Assembly (NCBI GenBank): GCA_947179485.1
Contig: OX359249.1
Span: forward strand, 41,216,250-41,280,249
DNA length: 64,000 bases
DNA from: Allacma fusca
Lineage: Eukaryota > Arthropoda > Collembola > Symphypleona > Sminthuridae
Direction of reading: 5' to 3'
Every line of letters starts with the position of its first letter. Position 1 is the first letter of the stretch. The position numbers and the translations under genes are program-made. Under the pieces are notes generated by a model that saw nothing but the letters and a program-made list of their open reading frames with translations, had not been told where the DNA came from and made no database searches. Shown piece after piece: positions 1-11,930 of the stretch.

Positions 1-3000
1 TATCATTAGTATTATTTATTTCTGCTCATACAAAAAAAGACAAACCGAAGCACAGTAATGCTCCCTTTGACTCATTATGTCATATATGACGGCGAGTGTT
101 TAAGAAAGAAAGGGATACGCAAAACCATTTGACCATCTTTGAATCCATTAACTTTCTATATCCATATTTAGAAAAAGGGCATCTTTAGGCGAGGTACGGT
201 ATATCTTTAAAAAAAATGTGAATGTACTTTTGATGCAGATCTGCATTATTCTGCATTCTGCGTGTATGAATGCAGGAGGGTCTGCTGAATATAAGGAAAG
301 TAAATCGACCTTGCTGTATTATGTATCCCCAGCTCGTTAGATTCTGCTAACTTGTTTTTATCACTGCATATTTAATCTGCAAGGATACACTGAATTTGTA
401 GAAAAAATTCAATGCAGCATATTTGACATAATAATTGACGAAAGTTACAGCATAGGGGAATGGCAAATGGCAACGGTACGGCTAATAATAGATACCTGTT
501 GTGACTCTGACTTCCCCGTCTATTTTCTGTAGGACTTGGTTGCAAGCTCAGAAAAAAAGTTTTAGTTTAGTCATAGACAGGGCAAGAATAAGCGCATGAA
601 CTACAAAGTCCCACAGCGCTATACAAGATCAAATGAGTCGATGTTCTAGATTCATATACATATCTCAAGTCATCTTATACACCCTACATTTATCTTACTA
701 CACGCAAGTAACTATATTATATTAGTCTAAATTGTAAACAGAGAGGAGAAGTGTCAGAGCTTTTGAGGGACTGTTGAAGTCTGTTGGATCAGTGTTTTGT
801 GTTGTTATGTAATATGGTTTAGTTTATCTCGAACACTGCAACAAACTGGAGCTAATTATTACACACCTAGCATAATTGATAATATGTAGTTATTATTGTA
901 TTAATTGTACGCACCTTCTAATTTGTTCAATTTTCAATTTGGAGATGGACCGGATGTCAGCTTTATCTTAAATTAAAACTGAATCGACGTCAGTTGAATT
1001 ATTCAGAAGAGGAATTTATCTATTCACCGTATACCCAGCAGTTAACGTAAGAAACTTAATTATTATTCCCTGCATTATTATATACTGGCATAATCATATA
1101 AATCTATAAAGTTTTTAAAAGACTCTGACATACGTTTAAAATAATAAGTAATTTGACTATGGTAAATTCAGGCGTACACATGTGGCATGATTGAATTAGC
1201 TTTAGTAACGCATTCTGTAGTGTGATAGTGATGTGTGTGTGTGTCACACAGCGGCTTTCCTAAATTGTCGTGCAGATTTCTGGATAATGTTTCCCAAAGT
1301 TTGTTACGAAATTTATTTGGGAGGGATAGATGCTGGTTGTGAGCTTCACTGAAAGTTTCTACGGCGACATCCATCCATGCAACAAATTATATTGAAATTT
1401 TATGAGAAATAATAAATTAGTATTGTACTCATACTTTCGACTCGGCCAAGAATTTTCTACCAACGAGAAACTGCAAACGTCTATGAGTAAACAGTATAAA
1501 TTATTGTCAAAACGAAAGTTTCGTACATGTGCCCATGCAAATGAAGCGCGGTGACTAAACGAAAGTGGAATGGCGGTATATGGGTTAGGTGATTGAGTGC
1601 GGCTCAGGTTGGATGCATGTGCGAATGCTTATTGTAATTTAAGGAAGGTTTCACAACTGTCCCAAAGATATTTTTCCTGAAATTTACAATCAGCTCAATT
1701 AGTATCTACGGGTGGCAGATGGCTTCAGTGACACATTCTCTTGCTGCTGCTTCTTTTGGGTTATATACATAGCTGCGCTAAGGCGCGCAAAAATATTCGT
1801 GCCTAAAAATTTATACTGAGGGTGCATTCTTGCAACTTTTTGGCATTTCCCTTTTAGTCCAGTAAAAATTTCCAAAAATTACTGCCAACAAAAAAATATT
1901 ATAGCTATTGGATTTAGGATGTTCCGATGGTCTGTAATGTATACCTAGAGTAAAAATGTTAAATTGTGAAGCTGTGAAAGTAGAACAGCAATCCCAACTT
2001 TGTTGTTCCATTTCAAGGACACACCATTAAGATAGTCATCAGTGCTCCATCTGGCGTGAGGGAGTTTTTTCTGGCTATGTCTGTTATCGGTTTAATTATT
2101 GCTGATGATAAGTAATAATATGTATTTTACATTAAGTATTAATGACTTAGTTTTAGAACTAAAAATATTTATTAGTTGAATGCTCATCCGTGATTAGTAC
2201 TAATTATTGTAAGGTGCTAATTCACTAACAATGAGACGTGAAGCGACATCTTGAAGTGTAATGGCGAGGGCGGGTGCTAGTAAAGTGCCGTGTTGGTGAA
2301 TACTTTCGTTGTTATTCGTGGATTAAGGTCGTTTCAAAGAGCGTACTATCACTGACATCTAGTGACTGATAGTGCTAACATTTGAAAAAATACATAGGTA
2401 GACGACAGGTGGTACATGCTGTACTTCCCAGTTTCTGCGCATATGTATTTGCACCTGTTTGTATACGACCTCCTAAAAACAATAGGTGTTTCTTTAAATA
2501 TTATCTGTCACTCCACTGTGAAAAAATTGAATAACCTGATGTCATTGCTTCGGCAGTTGTTGCTTTGACAGACAAGCAGACACCTCATAGATTGTACTAA
2601 TATAACTGTTATTTTCAGGGGTCAAGTTCGTAAAGTTGGAATTTTTCAGGAATTCTAAAATTAGAATTTTTCCCCCGAAATTTTTTGACTGCTCGTTTGT
2701 AGGAAATTGTATGGGCTTTCCAATGACCTATTCGACATATCACTTTGTTGTAAGACATACACATGGATATATCATAATCTTTCTGGGATTTAGCATGTAA
2801 AATTTTAACAGGAACAGATAACCTGCACGCTACTGCTTTGGATTTTGAAACTTCGAGAACCCTACTAAGGGAACGAGGAAAAATACACTCCCGAGTTACT
2901 TGTGTTCAGAAACTTACTAGGCGACATGTGCTCTATTTTGTTCGAATCCACGAGTATCATGTAAACATCCTATTCAGGTTGACTGCCCTGAGAAGTAAAT

Positions 3001-3507
3001 TTGAAGGACCACTGTATGTATTTCGTAACTTTTAAGTTTATACATGGTCAGATTTATTTTGAAAAGTGTTAATAGAATTGTGTGTTAATAAAAACTGCTA
3101 CATTCAAAAGTAAACTTGTTTTACTTCTGATTTACTGACTTAACTAGCTTGTTAAAACAGCTTGTTAAAACAGCTTATAAGAAATTTTAATATAATTTTC
3201 AAAATTAAACCCAAACTTGGTGATATGAAACTAATTTTCCATCGCTTTTCATTTAACGATCAACCAATTATTGTAATGTTATTTATATTATCATATGACA
3301 CTAAAGATACAAATCAAATGTCTTATCTCAACCCATTTTCAAAGCCCCATTTATTTAATCACTAACATGCTACATGTAATAGTTCAACCTTTAGACCCAT
3401 TAATAATTTTCATAAACTCTTGTAAATGAAATATTCGATATAATATAAAGAGAAAATCTGAAGCAACATGATTTGATACCGAAACCAATAATATGACCCG
3501 TAAATTT
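1..3507. other. Intergenic, no gene recognised
   Basis: No reading frame here longer than about 70 codons resembles a known protein. The stretch is AT-rich. It holds a 14-bp perfect palindrome at 233-246 (ATGCAGATCTGCAT) beside further TCTGCA words, a short GT run near 1230, and one copy of a dispersed repeat at about 2620-2780 described separately. The right end should include the 3' UTR of the mevalonate-kinase-like gene, which reads leftward and stops at 3508. Confidence 0.6.
2620..2780 (+). repeat. Dispersed repeat, copy A
   Basis: The core at about 2698-2750 (TGTAGGAAATTGTATGGGCT, then TTCCAATGACCTATTCGACA) is closely similar to 46955-47008 and, less so, to 48535-48590. Upstream of each core is a T-rich stretch. 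No terminal repeats or target duplication could be identified, so the family is unknown. It is probably an old transposon-derived repeat. Confidence 0.55.
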
Positions 3508-5028
3508 CTAACCAATAGCAACACCATCGGTTCCCAAGCGGGCATCCGCAGAATAAAGCTGTTCTTTGAACAAAGCCTCCCTCAGCTGGTGTGTTTTGAC
3601 GGGTGAACTGTTCTCTGGAATGTAAATAAGCACAATTCCCCCTGCTCCAGTATTAGTCATCTTGGCGGGAAGCCCAACTTTTTCGGCAATGTCCACAACT
3701 TTATCTATTTTCTCATTGGAAACACCCAAAGATTTCAGAAGTTCGTGATTGTTGTGTATATAATCACCACGAAGGGTCCCGTTGCATTTGATCTCATCCA
3801 GCTGCTTTTCCGTCAGTTCACCAATTTTGTCAATAGCATCTTTAATAGTTTTTGCATCCCTCTGTTTCTTTGATTGACTTTGCTAAAATACAATAGCAAA
3901 AATTAAGTACTACAGATCACATAATTAAGTAGCCCCATTTTTTTCGACTCCTATTACCTCGAAAATAGAGTCAAAGGAACCATTAGGCCCGGAAGCCAAA
4001 ACTAGGTTCACTCGAAGGTCAGGAAATTTAATTTCTTCCCAAGATATAGCTCCATTAGAAGCCTGCCAGAATTTAACAGCCTGACCAAACGTGGAGACAT
4101 GAACATCCACTCCTGTAGGCTCGCCGTCAATGAGAAACCTCTGAGCGAACAAGGCCCACTTGTATATCTATTTAAAATTAATTATTGTACAATAGTACGG
4201 CAATTCTTGAAAAATATTTCTAAAACACGTTACGACATTTCCAAAAAAACTAAATACTTAAAAGCTATCAAAGACACCTGCACGGTTTCGTAAAATTTAC
4301 CTTCTCACGGTGCTCGCGTTGTGTGTCCTTTCTATTCGGTATTAACTCGTGATAATGCAGGATCGCTGCAGTTACACTGACCGCGAAAGCAGCAGTAAGT
4401 CCTGCTTCCAATCCGGGCACCTCAGTATTGCTAGTAAATTCAATGGAATCAATTTCATCATCAAACATGGCGCAGTAAATACCGATGTAGGCTTCAGCGA
4501 ATTTGAAATAGTTCGTGATATCTGCACCCTCTGGGGGGTTTAATTTCAAATTTCCGACAAATGTTTGAATTAACGTGCGTGCTTCATCGGTCAAAGGGAT
4601 TTTACTCTGCTGATCTAGCTCGGAAAACCTGCAACGATAAACATACCTCAGTGGTAAAGGCTCAATGTAAAAATACAATTTACAATGCTTAACAATTCTT
4701 GACTTAAACAAATAGAAAGTGAATCGCCGAAGGACTTTAAAATTAAAAATTACATGAATCTTTTCCCCAGCCTCTGCTTCAAGTCCGCCAAATCCACCAA
4801 AGGAATGCTCAAATAAAGCTTAAATCTCGGGAACTTAAACTCAACCTTGTCCATCTTAATAGGATCTAACTTGCACTGAGTAAAGGTATTTGTGCTCACA
4901 GCTATAGCTTTCTTTCCCGAAGTAAGCGTATGTTCTCCATGTAAAATCACACTTCCAGCAGCTCCAGTTCGGGTAACCAATTGGTCGTGACAATAAATTT
5001 CTTTTGGGGTCTTCTTCGGGAGAACCAT
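3508..5028 (-). CDS. MVK: Mevalonate kinase homologue (GHMP kinase), possibly inactive
   Basis: Four exons, read right to left: 5028-4754, 4628-4301, 4158-3958 and 3882-3508. All have GT/AG borders, phases agree, and the product is 392 aa, close to the usual ~395 of animal mevalonate kinase. The family phosphorylates mevalonate with ATP in the cytosol or peroxisome. The fold markers are all present: VILHGEH at residues 27-33, GLEAGLTAAF near 164-173 in the place of the GLGSSAAY loop, WALFAQRF then PTGVDVHVST near 202-224 (Asp219 matches the catalytic Asp), and a C-terminal TGAGGIVLIYI in the place of TGAGGGGCGITLL. Several key residues differ. The Lys of the APGKV motif is Ser26, and the two phosphate-loop serines are Leu169 and Thr170. 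The frame is intact, so this is not a simple pseudogene. It may be a pseudokinase, or a diverged enzyme of changed specificity. The start is the first ATG of the conserved exon. Confidence 0.85.
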
Positions 5029-5106
5029 TTTGGAGAATATCAGTAGATTAAAAAAATGGGGCTTTGAAAAAATTTTTTTTTTTGGAAAATATTTAGTAAA
5101 GTTGAT

Positions 5107-5952
5107 TTAAGCGGCTTTCTGGGTTTCCTCGTACTGAGCCGGAGTCAGAGCCTTGGTGATGGTAATTGCATGCACTCGTCTTTCGTAAGCGGGAATGGTT
5201 CGCACAGCAGCTTGAACTAGCTTGTGTCGCTGGAGCAGTGGCAGACCCTCGAATTGTGGTGTGACGATGAATATCTGTAGTTTGGCGATTCCTCCGCAAC
5301 CAATCTCTACTTTTATGTCCTACCAGACACAAAAGGCAATAACTACAACTTCAATGCCCCGATTAAAATTTCCATGAACAATAAGAAGTAATAATGCCAT
5401 TAAATATCAAGCAAAAATAAAATTGATAATCGAGAGATGTGAGCAGGAAGCTATTCTGGAAAGAAACGAAGCTCAAAAGAAATTTCTAGAACATCTCGAG
5501 CTCTCCAGAATCCACTGGAACACAAGCCAGTGGTTCTTCCACCTCCAACACAGAAGGTTCACTCAAACCTCGTAAATCCGTTCACATTCATTCCATAAAA
5601 ATTTGAATTCGTTCTGATTTCTTTTTGTAATTACATTCATTGCATCAAGACAATTTTATTATGGACATTCATCCAAGAGCCTGCAAGTACGGTACTCCAC
5701 AAATTCCTGTTCGATGCTCCGTTCCTCGTGACAAGCACAGAAACAGTAAGGGGTCGCAAATCCAAATTACGTCTACACCACCCGACACATTTCAACTACA
5801 TGGAATTCTACAACAACCACAACTGCATCTACACATACCAACTTATCCGGAACCAATGCCTCGCGAATGACCCGACTGGCATCTCTTATGACCAGTACCT
5901 CCAAATCGATGTCGTTCAAAAAACGCATGTCCTCATCTGATAACGCTGCCAT
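5107..5952 (-). CDS. BolA-family protein (BOLA2-like)
   Basis: Two coding exons, 5952-5839 and 5319-5107, join across a 519-bp GT/AG intron to give 108 aa. The C-terminal half carries the BolA core: GCGG near residues 45-48, FEGLPLLQRHKLV near 61-73, VHAITI with the invariant His88, and a final LTPAQYEE. BolA proteins pair with monothiol glutaredoxins and help traffic or insert [2Fe-2S] clusters; Cys46 and His88 are the likely ligands. The N-terminus is acidic (starts MAALSDEDMR) and lacks an evident mitochondrial presequence, which argues for a cytosolic BOLA2-type role, although parts of the C-terminus look more like BOLA1. A ttacag acceptor just before the ATG suggests a 5' UTR intron. The stop lies 78 bp upstream of the start of the next gene on the same strand. 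Confidence 0.85.
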
Positions 5953-8015
5953 TTCTCTTCTTTTTCTGTAAATCACAAACACACAATATTGTTATTCCCC
6001 ATTATTAATAATTTCACATAACACAACGGAAACGGACTGACCGTCATGCTCTAAACACATAACTATTTCTCACAACAAAAATACGATCTACATCCCTACC
6101 TACACACACACATCTACTAATAATATCCCTTAAAGCCAGAAATTAATTACAAAACATTACTGCTCACAACACACCCGATGTGTCAATACTTGACTGAAGC
6201 TTGATTGCTCCTACTAAGTTATACGTTCGTTACGGAATGACAATCAATGACAATACTCAAGTCAAATTCTACCATTCAACCTCTGCCAGCCACTCGCAGT
6301 CTCACAATGACATTACTCCTGATTTTGTCTCCGATTTATTATTCAACTCACACCAATCTTTACTTCAGACGTTCAACTAATATTACGCAATGTACACACG
6401 CTAATGCGTAGCAACTATTACGATCAGATAGCGGACATCTTACTCCTTAATTGTTACTACAAGAAAATTCCCTGAAACCCGCTGGATGACAAATTATTAG
6501 TTTTGAATTAATTATAGTACATGAATGTGAAATTATAAGGCAATTATTAATTATAGCTGTCAATTTCTGAATTACCTGAATTAAATGCTTTTACACACTC
6601 ACCTTGTCAAGTCAATTCCAGAACTTCCAAAAGCCAACTGCGTAGTGCGTACTGCGTATGTACTTTAAATGTACGTTCACCTTTTATCATCATTGCCCGT
6701 GCGTAAACGTACATTTCGTCACGCACTATGTACATTGTTCAGACTGAAGCTCCCCGCGGTAGCATCCTTTTAGCCTCTATGTACGTACATGCAAGAAGAG
6801 GCTTTTAAAAGTTTAAAAATACGTTCGCTCCGAAATGGTTTACATGCTTAGTATGTACATGTGCATGGATTCATGCACATGTATCCATCTGCCCGCGCCC
6901 GCACTGCTCTCTAGCGCACTGCAATTGTACTGTCCTTTTGACAACTACATCGTCTATACTGTCGTATACGTCGTACTCGCTAAAGTCGTTTATTAATACT
7001 CGTATGGACTATGGACGTTTGCACTTGCACTGTTTGCAGATCCTTGTTTATTATTGTATGAGTCCAAGATAAGTACGTGCCGTGCTACGTATAGTGGGTA
7101 ATGTAAGTATATAGGATTTGTTGTGAGTAGTGAGACTTTATTAGTGAGTATGAGTACTGTGTGAGTAGTGAATTTAAGTGAATCGGGATGTGTGAGACGT
7201 AGGCTGAGACTATAGTAATGATGTTATTGTTGTTAATGTTGTTATTTATGGGATACAGGAAAGTTATTAGTGGAAACGTGTGTACTTTAGAGAACCTAGT
7301 CATTAGTGGGGTCTGTGGGGTCATCAAAATTTGAAAAGTTGTTGATTTTGTTGTTACATTTCGTTTTACTAGTGAGTCATCGGTGCAGGACCCGTTTATT
7401 AGCTATTATTAGATTTTTATGAAAATTGGTTCTCGGAGGAAGCTCCGTGCGGGGATGAGGAGTCTCAAGGGATTTTGGAGTGTCAACGGCCGCTTTCGGA
7501 GATTTGAGGGGTTAAAGGGTACATTGACAGGATTATTTGGGTACTGGACGTGCTGTGAATCCGGTTGTAGATAGTAGGAAATAATTGAAGACCTGGGGAA
7601 GGATGTTTTTGGGGAGGGTTAAGGGATCGAAAAAAGTGCAGACATTGGATTTAGAAAAACTTGATTAAAAGAGATTAATTGATAAGACAGCATTTTTCGG
7701 AATTCTGTATCTATGCACCGAATTTAGGGTGCTGGGAAATTCAAGTGCGGTGTGGAGAGTGTAGGTGTTGAGGGGCTATTTACAAAGGTGACCTTTAATC
7801 GGGGATATCTCCGAAAGTACACGTTGACACTGCCAAATTGTGGGAGAATCGGGGTCTATGCACCGAGCTTAACGTGCTCACTAAAGTTCATGAAATTCTA
7901 ACAATAGTGAGTAGACTGGACTTGTTCGGACTCAGTTTGAGCGTATTCGGGTTGGTGGACTAAATAATTGTATAATTTGTTTTAGGAAACTCCCTGAAGG
8001 AGGTAAAATTATCAC
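5953..8015. other. Divergent intergenic region between BolA-like and BRAP genes
   Basis: This is the 5' flank of both neighbouring genes, which point away from each other, so promoters and UTR exons of both are expected. No coding exon is recognised. It holds a perfect 12-bp hairpin at 6856-6883, several GTAC/ACGT-rich imperfect inverted repeats between 6645 and 6800, and a GT-rich 7100-8000 section. In that section, phrases such as 'tctatgcaccgaattta' (about 7711) and 'tctatgcaccgagctta' (about 7855) recur, suggesting an old local duplication. Confidence 0.5.
6856..6883. repeat. Perfect 12-bp inverted repeat, 4-nt loop
   Basis: TACATGTGCATG, then GATT, then CATGCACATGTA. Both arms match without mismatch. 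It lies between two divergently transcribed genes. It could be a remnant of a palindromic element, a regulatory cruciform, or chance in ATG/CAT-rich sequence. Confidence 0.7.
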
Positions 8016-10501
8016 ATGTCAGACATAACGCTCTGTGTACTTGTTGTAGAGATTGCGGACGAATCTACTCCTTTGTCGTCGCTCAAGTACACGGGTATGT
8101 GGATAAATAAAATTTAAATTGGGAAGATGGGCTTCCGAATGTTTTTTGTTGTAGTTTTTGATGTAATTATTTATTTATTTATTCATGTGTTTATTTTTAA
8201 TTGAAGCACCCAAATACGCCATGCAGGACGGGGATGGACTAGTTATGGATAGAGGAGACAAATCTAAAGTTAAGGGACAGAGGACCATTAAACCTTTGAC
8301 TGTCGAGAGTTTTGAAGTTGAAGAATGCTGTGAAGGGGCTGGAAGAATGTGTAAATTATGCTTTTCATTGAGGGGATGTTCATTGTGTATTCCAAGCGAA
8401 TTTGTATGTTTTATGTAAACCATTTTGTGTATTTTCTGCTGCGCTCAGTTGGTGACAATGAGTCTAGGAAAGTGAACTTCATATCTGGAAACCCTTTTGT
8501 GGAAGTAACCAAAGGAATTCTTCATTTGTATAAGGAAAAGTAAGGACGGAGTTAAAATGGATTAGGAAATGTAGGTAAGGTTGATAATTATTTGTTTAAA
8601 TACCATCATATTGGAATTCTCAGTGAGCGCACACCGTGGGACAAGAGTGACAACAACAGGAGTGAAATGCTGTGTATGCTGGCAGTGCCCACGACTATGT
8701 CCTGTCGTGATCTTCTGCAATTCCTGGCACCTTTTCAGTTAGAAATGGAACGAATCAAGATTATTCGGGACGCATCGCCCAATCAGTACATGGTTTTAAT
8801 TAAATTTCATGACCAGGTATAATTAAATATACGCACGTATTGTTTGTGTCATCTTTGAAGTATTCAGTTGGCCTTGTGTTGTTGGTATTTTACCGAATAA
8901 ATTATTTTCATGTAGCGAGGTGCGGATGCCTTTTACTTGGCTTTCAATGGGATCAGTTACAATTCAATTGAAGAAGATGTTTGCCATTTGGCTTATGTTT
9001 CCCGTGTGGAAGTGTTCAAAGAGAGCGAGGGCGCTGGTTTACCACTTGTTGGTAATATATCTTATTAAGTTATTGCTGATTTTCTACATAAATACCAGGA
9101 AGATTAACGCTAACTTACTTTAATTAAGATTAACTTTAATGTTGTGTATTCCAGGTCATACGGAACTACCCACTTGCCCTGTCTGTTTAGAGCGTATGGA
9201 TGAATCAGTCGAAGGTGTTTTGACGATTTTGTGCAACCACACATTTCATTCACATTGTTTAGCCAAATGGGTGGACTCCAGGTAAATACCTCACATGTAA
9301 AGAATTTAGAGGCAGTCAAAGTTCACTAATTTATTATACACTATCAATACTATGCGAACAATATATCAATATATATAGCAAGCACATATAGTCTATGATG
9401 ATTTGACCCGTCTGTAGTTGTCCCGTGTGCCGTTATGTTCAAACCCCCGAAATGGTTGCTAACAATCAATGTTCTGAATGTGGCTCGACGGAGTCATTAT
9501 GGATATGTTTAATCTGCGGTAATGTTGGATGCGGCAGATATGTTCAGGGACACGCATATAAGTAAGTTTTACTCAACCCGAACAAAACTTTCTGTCGAAG
9601 TCTTTCGTAGTTTAATGTATTACTGGGGTTAATGCTTTGACGTTTTGAATTGGTTTAGACACTTTTGTGAAACTTCGCATTGCTACGCTATCCAACCTGC
9701 AAACAATCGTGTTTGGGATTATGTTGGTGACAACTTCGTTCATCGGCTGCTACAAAATAAAACAGATGGGAAATTAGTCGAAGTTTCGTCTGGCGCTGGT
9801 CATGCCAGTCAAAACGATGACTGCGAAAAGTCAGATGAAAAATTTGATTCTTTACAGCTAGAATTTACGTACATGTTAACAACTCAGCTAGAGTCACAAC
9901 GGTCCTATTTTGAGGAAAAGCTTAGTTTAAGCAAAAAAGAAGTCATGAAAGAGGTGCAAGAAGTGAAAGAAACATTACTGGAGTCCTTAAAGTCAAACCG
10001 TGATCTCGATTCTAAATTAAGTAATGCATCCAAAGAGAAAGCAACTTTAGAACGCAAGGTAAATTTCATTGCATAATTCTGTTTAAAACTGAATTTATTC
10101 CACGAAACATTATGGAATTGTTTTTTGTTTATTATTGCATTTAAACGTTTCAATGATTACTACAGCTAACTGTCATGAATCAAAAGTATGCCAAAGCCTT
10201 AGCTGACTTAAAGGAAGAGAAACAAGTGAATAAATGTCTTGCTGAAGATAAACAAAAATGGGAAGAAATGGTGGCCAAATTAAAGAAACAGCATGAAGAA
10301 TATGTACAATGTACTTCCGGGGAAATTTCTGATCTGAAAGAGCAGCTCCGTGATATTATGTTTTTCCTTGAAGCACAAAAGTTAATAGAGGAGTCTCCGT
10401 TGCAGCAAGAAATCACTGACGGCCAAGTTGTAGTTGAACATACGCAGAATCAAAATCAACCCACAACATCTAAAGGCACCCGAAAGAAGAAAAATCGTTG
10501 A
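8016..10501 (+). CDS. BRAP: BRCA1-associated protein (BRAP/IMP), RING and UBP-finger E3 ligase
   Basis: Nine coding exons: 8016-8094, 8207-8350, 8449-8539, 8624-8816, 8916-9051, 9155-9281, 9418-9561, 9659-10058 and 10166-10501. All phases agree and the product is 549 aa (human 592). BRAP is a cytoplasmic ubiquitin ligase that binds Ras-GTP and damps MAPK signalling by sequestering KSR. The N-terminus ([17 protein letters not shown]) matches the family start. Then come the SGNPFVE motif, the BRAP2 RNA-recognition-like domain ending in [16 protein letters not shown], a C3H2C3 RING from [10 protein letters not shown] to CPVCR, a UBP-type zinc finger ([23 protein letters not shown]), and a long C-terminal coiled coil with the family motif [13 protein letters not shown]. 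The tail is basic (GTRKKKNR). The second acceptor (ttgaag) is weak but gives the right phase. Nothing suggests loss of function. Confidence 0.95.
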
Positions 10502-11930
10502 AACGCGACGTAGTATAAATAAAATATTCCCCTATGAATTTCATATTGCAACGCATTCACACTCTCTAAATAAACGTGCTCCATCCATCGTTATCTCGTA
10601 AATTATAACCAGTCTATAGGTGCAATGTATTCCAATAAATTTAAAGTTTTAATCATTAGTTTTACCATTTTAAACACCAAAACTCTCTCGACCTTATTAA
10701 ATCCTAATTTTCACCAAAACGCGGCGGATTATACGAAATGAATTTTATATCGCTTGGATTGCTCACTTAAGGCATTTAAGAATAAAAAATAATGATGAAT
10801 ACAGACATTTTTTTAAAGATTACTTCTTTATTCATACACAAGTATTAATATGCTTATTTCATACTCTACTATTAAATGCTGCCAATTAATAACTACTTTG
10901 AGATCAACATTAGCAATAATAATAAGTAAGTAATGTACTTACAAACAAATACTGAAAATTATTACATGATCTTTCTACTTCTGACAAACTTGCGTCATCG
11001 AAACAAACAAAATCATTGCCGAATCTACTTTTATTGCTAATTCAACCAACTTACAACATCAATGTTCCTATTACCAAAAGAAATCGTAACAAAATATTAT
11101 AAACGAATAATTAGGGACGTAACATGTTACGTGCGGCCTGCAGAAGTCTGCTGAACATATTTCTCTATTGCAATATCAACTAAGCATAATTTCATTACAC
11201 AACTATTTACCATTCACCTCCCGTTATCATGGAATTGTGTACATGTCTATTTAGCATAAGATACCAGATACTGGACAAATATATTAAAACTTCTTATAGC
11301 AATGTTTTTACTCCTCCTTATCAGTCATTTGATTTTTTAAAACTTAATGTGCTTCGGGCTACTGAAAAGACCTAAACCTCAATAATTAGTTGAATACTAA
11401 GAATCGTGCAGAACAAGCACATATTCGTAGAAACAAGTTACTGGAATTCTACTAGTTTACATAGATGCAATAAAAGCTAACGAAATAAATAATAATTACG
11501 TCAATGTCAAAATTAACAACTTCCCAGGATAAAGTACTTACGGAGGGCTCCGCCTCCACCAGTATTATAATAATTATTATCCCCCTGGTCATTTTTTTAC
11601 CTTTTTATACAAAAATTGTTCGTACCTAAAGTAAAATCTAGCGATGCACCAACATTTGATTAAACATGATTACTTTAATGGCGACGAAATTTCTATTAGC
11701 ATTATTTTTGTAGAAGCAAAGTGAAATGAAGGGAATCCTCGAAAAAATATTAAGATACGACAACCATGCTGTTTTTCGGAAGATTGACAGATAAATTACG
11801 TTTTCAAACTAAATATCAACTAACCATATGTATATAAACAAGTAAATTCATACTTAATAATAAACTGAAACTAGACGAATATATTTGGCGGTATTTTTGT
11901 TCTGTTAAGTTTGCTTAACGCATAGTGACT
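10502..11930. other. Convergent 3' region between BRAP and strawberry notch
   Basis: The two flanking genes end toward each other here, so the AT-rich sequence should be mainly 3' UTR of strawberry notch plus a short BRAP 3' UTR. No coding exon, RNA gene or repeat is recognised. Confidence 0.5.
10518..10574 (+). terminator. Polyadenylation signals of BRAP
   Basis: Two AATAAA hexamers lie 17 and 68 bases after the BRAP stop codon (10518-10523 and 10569-10574), a normal distance for a short 3' UTR. Confidence 0.6.

Noticed and set aside
2935-2955. GTTCGAATCC, resembling a tRNA T-arm
   Set aside because: No matching A-box or cloverleaf could be found around it.
5093-5332. Open frame reading MCLVGHKSRD... 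on the minus strand
   Set aside because: Shadow frame of BolA-like exon 2; the BolA motifs are in a different frame of the same strand.
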